Source: an uncultured Pseudomonadota bacterium (GTDB taxonomy: Bacteria > Desulfobacterota_B > Binatia > UBA9968). From it: a stretch of 7,607 nt of DNA. The stretch spans positions 1 to 7,607 of the forward strand of contig CAMLCX010000225.1 in the NCBI GenBank assembly GCA_946478635.1, written 5' to 3'. Position 1 is the first letter of the stretch, and the number at the start of each line of letters is the position of its first letter. The position numbers and the translations under genes are program-made. Positions 1 to 6,532 of the stretch are shown piece by piece. The notes beneath the pieces were generated by a model, which saw only the letters and a program-made list of their open reading frames with translations, made no database searches and was not told the origin of the DNA.

Positions 1-300
1 CCCATCGTCATGCGCGCGGGCGTGCCCAATCGCCTGCGCCTCATCAACATCACCTCGCACGGCGTCAACCTGACAGCGCTCATCGTCAATCGGTTCGATC
101 AGACTACCTGGAAACCGCTGGCGAAGGACGGCGCAGCGCTGTCAGCCGGGCAGACCGCGTCCCGACCGGCGCGCCAGCTCGTCGCGGTCGGCGAGACCTA
201 CGACTTCGAAATTCAGCCGCCGCGGTCGCAAACGTTGTGGCTGGAAGTGCGCCGCGGTAACGGAGAATGGGTTTTGCAAGCGCCGATCAAGCTTCGCTAG
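1..300 (+). CDS. Multicopper oxidase, C-terminal cupredoxin domain (5' truncated by window)
   Basis: The frame is open from base 1, so the Met at 10 is internal and the gene starts before the window. About 99 residues are visible. They match the last cupredoxin-like domain of a subgroup of multicopper oxidases: RLRLINIT near the beginning, then W-x-x-LAKDGAAL, and VGETYDFE, ending in a short beta strand LQAPIKLR. Proteins of this type oxidise a substrate or metal and pass electrons through type 1 and T2/T3 copper sites, usually outside the cytoplasm. The visible part has no HCHxxxH copper motif. From memory of the family, that is expected where the copper ligands lie in earlier domains and the chain ends with this domain. 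The C-terminus therefore looks natural rather than truncated. The substrate cannot be told from this fragment. Confidence 0.72.
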   Translation, partial: PIVMRAGVPNRLRLINITSHGVNLTALIVNRFDQTTWKPLAKDGAALSAGQTASRPARQLVAVGETYDFEIQPPRSQTLWLEVRRGNGEWVLQAPIKLR

Positions 301-301
301 C

Positions 302-424
302 TATCTAACCGCCGATGCAGGTTACAAGGACGAAGATGGATACCTTTGGGTAATGACCCGCACGGACGACATCATCATCGTCGCCGGGCATCGCCTCTCC
401 ACCGGCATTGGCTTGATAAATTGA
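302..424 (+). pseudogene. Remnant of acetyl/propionyl-CoA synthetase (ANL superfamily)
   Basis: In the frame starting at 302, about 35 codons encode YLTADAGYKDEDGY and then RTDDIIIVAGHRLSTG before the reading leaves the family and stops at 422-424. This is the conserved hinge/A8 region at the start of the C-terminal domain of AMP-forming acyl-CoA synthetases. It is closest in wording to propionyl-CoA synthetase (PrpE type), where the usual text is TGDAGY...GRTDDIINVAGHRLSTG. There is no start codon, no N-terminal adenylation domain and no catalytic-lysine motif, so it cannot be functional. Several normally invariant positions are changed (TGD to TAD, GRTDD to TRTDD, INVAGH to IIVAGH), which fits decay. 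It starts essentially at the stop of the multicopper oxidase, in another frame, so the junction is a rearrangement scar or, less likely, an assembly join. Confidence 0.7.
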
Positions 425-540
425 AAGTTGGTTGCGGGTGCTGCTTCTTGATCGGTTTTGGAATCTGAAAAAAACTGCACGTTGGTTGACTGCTTCTAGA
501 AACTTCCCTTCGATAAGATCAATTCTTCTATCGGTGCGAG

Positions 541-564
541 CTTGCCATTAGGGTAGATGGCAAG
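541..564. repeat. Small perfect inverted repeat (8-bp stem) in gene-free stretch
   Basis: CTTGCCAT and ATGGCAAG form an 8-bp stem around an 8-base loop. A second, weaker inverted pair (GGACAG at 569-574 and CTGTCC at 587-592) follows. Both lie upstream of the promoter at 634, so they are outside the peptidase transcript. No U-tract follows. The rest of 425-633 shows no gene I can support; it may be debris from the rearrangement that left the synthetase fragment. Confidence 0.3.
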
Positions 565-633
565 GCTTGGACAGCTCTGTCTACTGCTGTCCTCCGCTGA
601 TGGCTTTGCCTCCGGATTGTAACCTCCACTCTC

Positions 634-661
634 TTGACCCAGCACACGAAGCGCCTATAAT
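634..661 (+). promoter_or_regulatory. Sigma70-type promoter for the M36 peptidase
   Basis: A -35 box TTGACC (5 of 6 to TTGACA) at 634-639 and a perfect -10 box TATAAT at 656-661 are separated by 16 bp. Transcription would start near 668, giving a leader of roughly 40 bases before the ATG at 707, with the ribosome site inside it. This is the best promoter match in the window and predicts vegetative-type expression of the peptidase as a single gene. Confidence 0.65.
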
Positions 662-706
662 CGCGCGGAAATTTAATGAACCATTTACGATCAGCAAGGG
701 GGATCC

Positions 707-3010
707 ATGGCTAAGTTTTTTGCTCAATTGTTTTTATCTCTGTCTCTGATTTTATTCGGGACGGCGGCTCTTGCTCAGGGACAGGTGATGGATCTCACCG
801 CGCACAATGCGCGGGTCTATCGCTCCTTGGGGGGTGCGAATCTGAGCTTGCCGTCACAGGCCTCGCCGGTGGCGATCGTAGCCGGATTCTTGCGTGCTCA
901 GGGGCATAGCGCGGAAGCGATTCAATCGCTGGTGGAGACCGCGCAGGGCCAGGCGCCGCAGGGGCTTATCCAAGTGAGACTAGAGCAGCGGGTAGCGGGG
1001 CTGACGGTATACGGCACCTATGTTAAAGCGACCTTGAATAGCCGGCGCGAGCTGGTGCATGTGATCGAGAACTTGGCAACGCCAAGCGCCTCGGGCCTGT
1101 CGCCTGCGTCCATTGCTGCGCGCGATGCCTTGCAGGCAGCTTTGAACGGCCTTTACCCTGGGGTGTCTGCCAATTTTGCCGAAAGCGCGCGTAACGGCAA
1201 TACGATTCATTATTCCGTAAACGGGTCGAGTTTTTACAGGCTCAACACCACTCGAGTCGCCATCCCGATGGCGAATGGTTCATTGAACGAAGGATTCCTG
1301 GTCGAGACCTGGACTCAGCGCGATAATATTCTCCACCACACGCTGGTCGACCGGGACGGCAGCGTGCTGGGCGTTGAGCTCCGCACCAATAACGACAGCT
1401 ACAACATTTTCCCCGATCATCCGGGCAATTCTTCTCAAACCATCGTGAATGGACCGGGAGCAGGAAACGCGCAGTCCCCGGCCGGTTGGCTTGCAGGAAG
1501 CCAGACCACGGTCAATATGGCTGGTAACAACGTCCGCGCCTATTTGGATACCGACAACAACAACGCGCCCGATGCTGGCGGCAGTTCGGTCAGCGACGGC
1601 AATTTTCTCACCGGAGCCAATCTTTCAAGCGATCCATCGATCGCGACAAACAAAGCGGTGGCCGTGCAAAACCTCTTTTATTTAAACAACGTGATTCACG
1701 ACAAGCTCTACACGCATGGCTTCAACGAGGCAGCGGGTAACTTTCAAAATAATAATTTCGGCAAAGGAGGAGCGGGCAACGATGCGGTGAACGCCGAGGC
1801 GCAGGATGGCGGCGGAACGAATAACGCCAACTTCTCTACCCCCTCGGACGGCAGCAGGCCCCGCATGCAGATGTATATTTGGACGCAGTCCAACCCGCGG
1901 CGCGACGGCGACGTCGACTCCGATATCCCGTGGCACGAATACGGTCATGGCTTGACGTGGCGAATGATCGGCAACATGAGCGGTCCGATGTCCGGAGCGA
2001 TTGGCGAAGGCATGAGCGATGTGCTGGCGATTTTGATCAATAACAACGATGTCGTGGGCGAGTACTCTTATAACAATCCGAACGGCATCCGCAGCGCCCC
2101 CTATACAAATTACCCGCGCACCTATGGGGATTTTACCGGCAGCAGCGTTCATTACGACGGCGAGATCTACGCGGCGACGATTTGGCGCTTGTGGGAAATT
2201 TTTCAAGCGAATGCGCTTTCGAAAGATACCCTTTTCAACTATCTGGTCGGCGGCATGAACTTTACTCCCGCAGGTCCGGCTATGGAGAACATGCGGGATG
2301 GCATACTTCAGGCGGCTTCCGGCAGCAACCATCACTGCTTAGTCTGGGATGCGTTTGCTGATTTCGGTATTGGTGTCGGCGCGAAGGCCACAATTAGCGG
2401 CGGTGGTCCTTTCGGTGGCGGCAGCGTGAGCGTCACAGAGTCCTTTACTGTTCCGGCCGAATGTTCGGGCGGGACGAGCAATCAGGCGCCGGTGGTGACG
2501 ATTTCACAACCAACCACCAACGGCGGCAGTGTGAGCTTCACCCAGGGAGCTACGGTTTCGTTTAGCGGTGCTGGCAACGATGCGGAGGACGGGAACGTCG
2601 GTGCCAGCCTGGTATGGGATTCGAGTATCAACGGCCAGATCGGCACGGGTCCGTCCTTCAGTACCAGTTCCCTCTCAGTGGGCACTCACACCATCACGGC
2701 AACGGCAACCGACAGCGCTGGAGCACCCGGATCCGCGTCCATCACGGTGATCATTAGCTCCGCGCCGAGCAGCATCAATCTGACCGCAACGTTGAGCACG
2801 AAGGGCTCGCGGCGCGTTTTTCTCAGTTGGAGCGGAGCCCACTCCCCCAACGTGGATATCTTCCGCAACAATGTACGGATTGCGACGACGACGAACAGCG
2901 GCTCTTATACGGACAATGTAAACAAACTGTCGCGGGGCACTTACGAGTATAAAGTCTGCGAGGCGGTATCGGGGGGTGCCTGCTCCAACAAGGCGAGTGT
3001 GAGCTTTTAG
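707..3010 (+). CDS. Secreted M36 (fungalysin-family) zinc metallopeptidase with C-terminal Ig-like domains
   Basis: This 767-residue protein is complete. A signal peptide (1-23, hydrophobic core then ALA|Q) sends it out of the cytoplasm. A fungalysin/thermolysin-type propeptide follows, with its FTP motif at about 85-125 (QRVAGLTVYGTYVKA). The catalytic part carries the M36 block NLFYLNNVIHDKLY (322-335), the zinc site HEYGH at 410-414, and the third zinc ligand Glu434 in GEGMSD; the conserved HYDGEIYAATIW starts at 482. H410, H414 and E434 should bind zinc, with E411 as the catalytic base. Two beta-sandwich modules end the chain: a PKD/Ig-like domain at about 592-684 and a fibronectin-III-like domain at about 688-767 with a Cys pair. 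Such modules usually help binding to polymers or surfaces. The start is set by AAGGGGGA at 696-703 and by the signal peptide directly after Met1. The likely role is degradation of extracellular protein; the substrate is unknown. Confidence 0.93.
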   Translation: MAKFFAQLFLSLSLILFGTAALAQGQVMDLTAHNARVYRSLGGANLSLPSQASPVAIVAGFLRAQGHSAEAIQSLVETAQGQAPQGLIQVRLEQRVAGLTVYGTYVKATLNSRRELVHVIENLATPSASGLSPASIAARDALQAALNGLYPGVSANFAESARNGNTIHYSVNGSSFYRLNTTRVAIPMANGSLNEGFLVETWTQRDNILHHTLVDRDGSVLGVELRTNNDSYNIFPDHPGNSSQTIVNGPGAGNAQSPAGWLAGSQTTVNMAGNNVRAYLDTDNNNAPDAGGSSVSDGNFLTGANLSSDPSIATNKAVAVQNLFYLNNVIHDKLYTHGFNEAAGNFQNNNFGKGGAGNDAVNAEAQDGGGTNNANFSTPSDGSRPRMQMYIWTQSNPRRDGDVDSDIPWHEYGHGLTWRMIGNMSGPMSGAIGEGMSDVLAILINNNDVVGEYSYNNPNGIRSAPYTNYPRTYGDFTGSSVHYDGEIYAATIWRLWEIFQANALSKDTLFNYLVGGMNFTPAGPAMENMRDGILQAASGSNHHCLVWDAFADFGIGVGAKATISGGGPFGGGSVSVTESFTVPAECSGGTSNQAPVVTISQPTTNGGSVSFTQGATVSFSGAGNDAEDGNVGASLVWDSSINGQIGTGPSFSTSSLSVGTHTITATATDSAGAPGSASITVIISSAPSSINLTATLSTKGSRRVFLSWSGAHSPNVDIFRNNVRIATTTNSGSYTDNVNKLSRGTYEYKVCEAVSGGACSNKASVSF

Positions 3011-3024
3011 TTTCGCCGGCACGC

Positions 3025-3059
3025 GCCGGCTACCGGACTTGCTCGGTCCGGTAGCCGGC
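3025..3059 (+). terminator. Perfect 14-bp GC-rich hairpin after the peptidase gene
   Basis: GCCGGCTACCGGAC (3025-3038) and its exact complement (3046-3059) enclose a 7-base loop, 15 bases after the stop of the peptidase gene. The position and strength suit transcription termination or 3' end protection. There is no T-run after the stem, so intrinsic termination is not assured; it might equally be a dispersed palindromic repeat. The stretch from 3060 to 3260, between this hairpin and the convergent minus-strand gene, shows no gene I can support. Confidence 0.5.
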
Positions 3060-3260
3060 CGTAACAAAGGGAGCCTGCAGAGACGATCAAGGGCTCCAAG
3101 GCGCCGCTGCTCTGGCCTCACACTCACTGCAATCTTGCCCTGTAAAAATTCCAACACATCGAGAGCACCTTTGACGACATTGGAGTCGCCTCGCCACCAC
3201 GCTGAAATTGCTTGCAGCTAACTAACGCGCCTGTCGCGAATCTGGCCGTGAACCTGGCGT

Positions 3261-3728
3261 CTAAGATCGTTTTCGGCAAAGCTCGAGAAAATCTCGGTAG
3301 AAAGATGAGATGCTTCGTTCTTCGCTGTGTTCGTTGCCGTTTTCATCCCGATGGGACAGCGTGACGGAAATGGCCCGTTTCTGCAGCTCGATGAGCTCAA
3401 ACTCGTTTGAATCGAGGTGGGCTCCTATGGTTCGCAGGACATTCGAGAGGCTGCGAAACTGCGTAAGCCCCCCAGGCTTTGACCGCTTCGCCCGGCCGGC
3501 TCGGGAGAGCTTGTCAACGTCCGCCCAATTCAAAGTCAGCGATTCAGTTTCGCCAGCGCGCCACCGCAGCCAGTGGCGCAGCTTCGAACCGAAAGATTCG
3601 GGCTGTGCGAGCGTCCCCTCGATGACGTAGCGCTCCGGAAGCCGCTTGAGATCGAAGGCCGTAATACCTTTGGCTTCGAGCGCCTGTGCGATCGCTCTCA
3701 GATCTTCACCATAATGCGTCGCTGCCAT
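3261..3728 (-). CDS. Conserved-looking protein of unknown function, 155 residues
   Basis: I do not recognise a named family. The protein starts MAATHYGEDLRAIAQALEAK and has no signal peptide, membrane segment or cysteine-based motif; it has one Cys near the end. It looks like a small soluble cytoplasmic protein: an amphipathic N-terminal helix, a short beta region (RYVIEGTL), a basic middle (RAGRAKRSKPG, roughly 75-85) and a charged C-terminal half ending FLELCRKRS. The basic middle followed by FRSLSNVLRTIGAHLD recalls hypothetical proteins of environmental proteobacteria, but this is from memory only. The frame stays open upstream to an ATG at 3845. I chose the ATG at 3728 because GGGGAGGG lies 7 bases before it, whereas the upstream extension reads as low-information sequence. 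It converges with the peptidase gene and diverges from the broken hsdM, so it stands alone. No function is claimed. Confidence 0.72.
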   Translation of the reverse strand: MAATHYGEDLRAIAQALEAKGITAFDLKRLPERYVIEGTLAQPESFGSKLRHWLRWRAGETESLTLNWADVDKLSRAGRAKRSKPGGLTQFRSLSNVLRTIGAHLDSNEFELIELQKRAISVTLSHRDENGNEHSEERSISSFYRDFLELCRKRS

Positions 3729-3735
3729 TGCACGT

Positions 3736-3743
3736 CCCTCCCC
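3736..3743 (-). promoter_or_regulatory. Strong Shine-Dalgarno site that fixes the start of the unknown protein
   Basis: On the minus strand GGGGAGGG (containing GGAGG) lies 7 bases before the ATG at 3728. Other in-frame ATGs further upstream (3845 and the pair near 3767) have no comparable site, which decides for the shorter 155-residue product. Confidence 0.65.
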
Positions 3744-3902
3744 GTCGAGCGCATTGTATCGCATCATCGATGCATCCGTTTCAAGTTGGCCAAATGATAC
3801 ACGCGCTTCAATCACGATCGCCGTCTCGACCACGACTACGCGCACGTTTTTTCTCTGCCCGCCCAGTGATTACGCGCTTTCCGTTTCACGCTTCATTACT
3901 TC

Positions 3903-3932
3903 TTGTCATTTCCTCCATAAAGGGCTTAATAT
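3903..3932 (+). promoter_or_regulatory. Candidate promoter upstream of the hsdM remnant
   Basis: TTGTCA at 3903-3908 (5 of 6 to the -35 consensus) is followed after 18 bp by TAATAT at 3927-3932 (4 of 6 to the -10 consensus). The match is moderate and would give a leader of about 70 bases before the ATG at 4011. It lies in the 282-base divergent spacer between the unknown minus-strand gene and hsdM. The rest of that spacer holds only short AT-rich sequence and nothing else I can name. Confidence 0.3.
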
Positions 3933-4202
3933 GCAGGGAATTTAGCTTCTCATTTTAGCGGCTGCATAACCGCGCAAATCCAAGTTAAGGCGGTAACTTC
4001 GTTAACAGCTATGCAATGGATTGCACCGTCTGAGAAAGACACCACGACCAACACTCTCGAAAAGCGCCTTTGGGAGGCCGCGGATCAGCTGCGCGCCAAC
4101 TCCGGGCTGACTGCGGCGCAGTATTCGACCCCGGTTCTCGGGCTTATTTTTCTTCGCTTCGCCGAAGCGCGCTTCGCTAAACGGCGCTTCGAGTTGGAAG
4201 AT

Positions 4203-4239
4203 CATCCCGCGAGAGCGGGAGGGCAGGGGTGAGGGCAAA
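4203..4239. repeat. G/C-rich hairpin repeat inserted in hsdM (copy 1)
   Basis: TCCCGC (4205-4210) and GCGGGA (4215-4220) form a tight 6-bp hairpin, followed by GGGCAGGGGTGAGGGCA (4221-4237). Upstream and downstream HsdM text meets precisely at its edges, so about 37 to 40 bases were added, shifting the frame by +1. The TGA that ends the first reading frame is part of the element itself (GGGTGAGGG). It looks like one arm plus tip of the C/G-rich dispersed palindromes common between genes in environmental proteobacterial genomes. Confidence 0.72.
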
Positions 4240-4720
4240 TCGCGTCGCGCTGCGTCGCGCATTGACGAGCCTGCCGCTTATCACGCCGAAGGCGTCGTCT
4301 ATCTGACGCCCCATGCCCGGTATGATCATCTGCTCAACTTGCCAGAAGGCGGAAATATTGGTCAGGCGATCAACGACGCGATGGCAGATATCGAGAAGCA
4401 CAATCCGCAGCTCGCCGGCGTGCTACCGCGGACGTTTCAGATTTTTAACAGCACGTTGCTCAAGGAACTACTGAAGAAAGTTTCCGAGATTCCGGTGACG
4501 CTAGAATACGACGCCTTTGGCAGGATTTACGAATATTTCCTCGGGGAGTTCGCCCGCACGGAAGGGCAGAAGGGCGGCGAGTTTTTCACGCCGAGCAGCA
4601 TCGTCCGGCTGATCGTCGAGATCATCGAGCCATTTCACGGCCGCTTGCTTGACCTCGCTTCCGGCTCGGGCGGCATGTTCGTGCAGAGCGCGCGCTTCGT
4701 ACAGGCGCACAAGACTTCGT

Positions 4721-4773
4721 CACCCTCACCAGTCGCTGCGCGTCGCCCTCTCCCAGTGGGAAGGGTGAGGGCA
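4721..4773. repeat. C/G-rich hairpin repeat at the break point of hsdM (copy 2)
   Basis: CCCTCACC at 4723-4730 pairs with GGTGAGGG at 4764-4771, and an inner TCCC/GGGA pair (4751-4754, 4758-4761) forms the tip. GGGTGAGGGCA at 4763-4773 is identical to 4227-4237 of copy 1, so the two belong to one family. HsdM similarity ends where this copy begins and nothing of HsdM follows it, so the element marks the edge of a deletion. Confidence 0.72.
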
Positions 4774-4845
4774 TAAGACAGCGTTTTCCCAACCTCAGTC
4801 CTCTACCGGTAAAGAAGACGCAAGAAGTTCAAAAGGGACAACATC

Positions 4846-6294
4846 ATGAGTATTCGCATTGACGGTGGAGTAGTGGTGGGTTGGTCCGGGAGCGGTCATG
4901 AGATCGTGCCGAATGGCTCGGTTCTTATCGACGGCAATACCGTTAAGTCAGTAAGCACGGACAAGTCGCAGTCGGCCGATAGGATCATCGACGCATCGGG
5001 CAAGATCGTTTGTCCCGGCTTCGTGAACCTTCACGTGCATTCCCAGCTCAACGTCGGCGACTATCTGCTGACCGATGTGACGAAGAAAGATTATCTGGCC
5101 GCCAATTGGTTTGTCTTCGGCGCGCCGCTCAAAGAAAAAATCGAAGCGCCGGCGCCGCCGGCGGTGGCCATGGGACGCAGGTACGCGCTCTACAGCGCGC
5201 TGCGCAACGGCGCGACCACGGTGCTCGATCCCGGCGGCGGTCCGGGCGCGCTCGATGATTACGTCGCCATCGTCGGACAGACCGGCGGGCGGGTTTATTT
5301 CAGCCCGCCGTTTCGCAGCCACGATATCTTCACCGACGCGCAGGGACGTCACTATTACGAGGAGCGCCCGGACAAGGGCCGGCCTGGTTTAAGGGTCGCG
5401 GTGGATTTCATCAAGAAATTCCACGGCGCGCACAACGGACGGCTGCAAGGCATTTTGAATCCGGCGCAAGCGGAAACCTGCGAACCGTCGCTCCTCAAAG
5501 AGAGCGTCGCCGCTGCCAAAGAATTGGACGTGCCGATCCACATTCACGCCGGCGGCAATTTTCGCGAGTTCCTGGAGATCCTGAACAAGTATCGCAAGCC
5601 GGTGGCCGAATATCTCGCCGATACCGGCATCCTTGGACCGCGCACGACCCTCGGCCATATGGCGATCACCGGCGGCCACTCGCGGGTTGACTATCCGCGC
5701 GGCGATGAGCTCAAGATTCTCGCGCAATCCGGCGCGACCATCGGTCATTGCCCGCACAAATGCGCCAAAATGGCTTTCGCCATGGAATCCTTCGATCAGT
5801 ATCTCGCCGCCGGCGTGAGAATCGGCTTGGGCACCGACACCTATCCGCTCGATATCGTTTCCGAGATGCGCTACGCGTCGCTGATCAGCCGCCTGGTGGA
5901 CAGAACCGCTTCAAGCGCGCGAGCGGCGGATGTTTTCAACGCGGCGACCATCGGCGGCGCCACCGCGCTCGGACGCTCCGATCTGGGCCGCCTCGCTGCC
6001 GGAGCCAAGGCCGATGTGGTCATCCTTGATCTTCGCACCACGCGCTACGGCCCGATCCGCGACCCGATCAACGCCCTGGTCGAGTACGGCAGCGGCGCGG
6101 ACGTCGAAACGGTGATCGTCGACGGCGAAGTCGTCATCGAGAACGGCCGGTCAGCTCGAATCAACGACGACGAACTGTTAGCCCAAGCCCAAGCGGGCGC
6201 CACGCGCGCCTGGGACAATTGGGCGGTGCGCGACTGGAACGGCCGCACCGTCGAGCAAATTATTCCACCGGCTTTTCCGACGCGAAAGAGTTGA
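4846..6294 (+). CDS. Metal-dependent amidohydrolase (ATZ/TrzA, cytosine-deaminase-like superfamily)
   Basis: This 482-residue protein is complete and cytoplasmic, with no signal peptide. Members hydrolyse C-N or C-Cl bonds on heterocyclic or nucleoside-like substrates with a bound metal. An N-terminal beta domain precedes the barrel, then comes GFVNLHVH with the metal pair H63/H65. H234 (in HIHAGG, 232-237), H271 (TLGHM) and D331 (LGTDTYP) complete the usual ligand set; H301 in GHCPHKCAK is a further conserved His. After the barrel the chain returns to the small beta domain (KADVVILDL, then VIVDGEVV), as in the family. The expected Glu of HxHxxE is missing: Gly237 stands there, with Asn238 and Glu241 nearby. 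The family therefore seems sure and the substrate is open. The start is supported by AAAAGGGA 8 bases before ATG 4846. It begins 69 bases after the hsdM remnant; no clear promoter was found, and the following gene has its own spacer. Confidence 0.9.
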   Translation: MSIRIDGGVVVGWSGSGHEIVPNGSVLIDGNTVKSVSTDKSQSADRIIDASGKIVCPGFVNLHVHSQLNVGDYLLTDVTKKDYLAANWFVFGAPLKEKIEAPAPPAVAMGRRYALYSALRNGATTVLDPGGGPGALDDYVAIVGQTGGRVYFSPPFRSHDIFTDAQGRHYYEERPDKGRPGLRVAVDFIKKFHGAHNGRLQGILNPAQAETCEPSLLKESVAAAKELDVPIHIHAGGNFREFLEILNKYRKPVAEYLADTGILGPRTTLGHMAITGGHSRVDYPRGDELKILAQSGATIGHCPHKCAKMAFAMESFDQYLAAGVRIGLGTDTYPLDIVSEMRYASLISRLVDRTASSARAADVFNAATIGGATALGRSDLGRLAAGAKADVVILDLRTTRYGPIRDPINALVEYGSGADVETVIVDGEVVIENGRSARINDDELLAQAQAGATRAWDNWAVRDWNGRTVEQIIPPAFPTRKS

Positions 6295-6364
6295 CGTTCC
6301 GATTGGATTTCACGGCGTCCCTTGCTGAAGGCGCAGCGTAGTTCAGCGCGACTCCGGATCGATT

Positions 6365-6401
6365 CTCTCCCCCTCGACGGGGAAGAGTTAGAGTAGGGGG
6401 A
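6365..6401. repeat. C/G-rich hairpin repeat between the amidohydrolase and Fe-S/NrfD genes (copy 3, diverged)
   Basis: CTCTCCCC (6365-6372) pairs with GGGGAAGAG (6379-6387) with one bulged base, followed by a tail TTAGAGTAGGGGGA. The layout (C-rich arm, tip, G-rich arm, G-rich tail) is that of copies 1 and 2, though the shared 11-mer is not kept. It sits 70 bases after the amidohydrolase stop and might act as a weak terminator there. Confidence 0.5.
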
Positions 6402-6469
6402 AGAAAAATAAATTCAGGACCCTTCATCTTCCATTTATTTTTCTAATTGAATTGACCCCGCCTGAATTT
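6402..6469. repeat. Nested AT-rich inverted repeats, possible mobile-element end or attenuator
   Basis: AGAAAAATAAAT at 6402-6413 pairs exactly with ATTTATTTTTCT at 6433-6444 (12 bp, 19-base loop). An overlapping pair, AAATTCAGG at 6410-6418 with CCTGAATTT at 6461-6469, competes with it. The base composition differs sharply from the flanking genes. AATTCAGG-type palindromes of this kind often accompany IS200-like/REP-associated transposases, but no transposase is present here, so this is a guess. The left part of 6295-6532 otherwise holds only repeat copy 3. Confidence 0.45.
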
Positions 6470-6481
6470 TTCTGCTATCAG
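6452..6481 (+). promoter_or_regulatory. Candidate promoter for the Fe-S/NrfD gene
   Basis: TTGACC at 6452-6457 (5 of 6) is followed after 18 bp by TATCAG at 6476-6481 (4 of 6), which carries an extended -10 TG at 6473-6474. Transcription would start near 6488, about 45 bases before the ATG at 6533. The right arm of the longer inverted repeat (6461-6469) lies inside the spacer, so its fold could affect promoter use. Confidence 0.4.
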
Positions 6482-6532
6482 AATGAAACTTTCGCACGCG
6501 TTAGTTAACTTTCCTGATTAGAAAGGTATGGA

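Larger units (their letters stand above)
4011..4776 (+). pseudogene. hsdM: Broken type I restriction-modification DNA methyltransferase (HsdM), N-terminal half in two frames
   Basis: HsdM is the adenine methyltransferase subunit of type I restriction systems, working with HsdS and HsdR. The first part, 4011 to about 4202, begins [10 protein letters not shown] and contains [20 protein letters not shown], the typical HsdM N-terminal helical region. It runs into an inserted hairpin repeat and stops at TGA 4230-4232. HsdM text resumes in the next frame at 4240 (SRRAASRIDEPAAYHAEG) and continues through NLPEGGNIGQAINDAM, TLEYDAFGRIYEYFLGEF, GGEFFTPSSIVRL and the SAM-binding motif I (about 4651-4680, DLASGSGGMFVQS; usual text DPACGSGG). 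After ARFVQAHK it enters a second copy of the repeat and stops at 4774-4776. About 235 residues of homology remain of a family usually above 480. The catalytic NPPF/Y motif is absent, and no hsdS or hsdR is nearby, so it should be inactive. Confidence 0.88.

Noticed and set aside
1682..2335. Long minus-strand open frame (217 codons) opposite the peptidase gene
   Set aside because: It lies antisense to the M36 catalytic domain, has no protein-like motif, and is explained by codon bias of the true gene.
3060..3200. Minus-strand reading with a stretch like VVKGALDVLEFL, reminiscent of the start of IclR-type regulators
   Set aside because: The resemblance lasts about 12 residues; the helix-turn-helix text that should follow is absent and there is no ribosome site. 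Treated as chance.
3753..3784. Possible promoter for the minus-strand unknown gene (TTGAAA and TACAAT on the minus strand)
   Set aside because: Both boxes match 5 of 6 but the spacer is 20 bp, too long for a confident sigma70 promoter.
3729..3845. Longer start (ATG at 3845) for the minus-strand unknown gene
   Set aside because: No ribosome site at that ATG, and the extra 39 residues contain no recognisable pattern, while the ATG at 3728 has GGGGAGGG 7 bases upstream.
4200..4245. Programmed frameshift in hsdM rather than a mutation
   Set aside because: No slippery sequence is present, the frames are separated by about 37 inserted bases of repeat, and the gene is also truncated downstream.
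4948..5352. Minus-strand open frame (134 codons) opposite the amidohydrolase
   Set aside because: Arg/Ala-rich shadow of a GC-rich gene with no recognisable domain or ribosome site.
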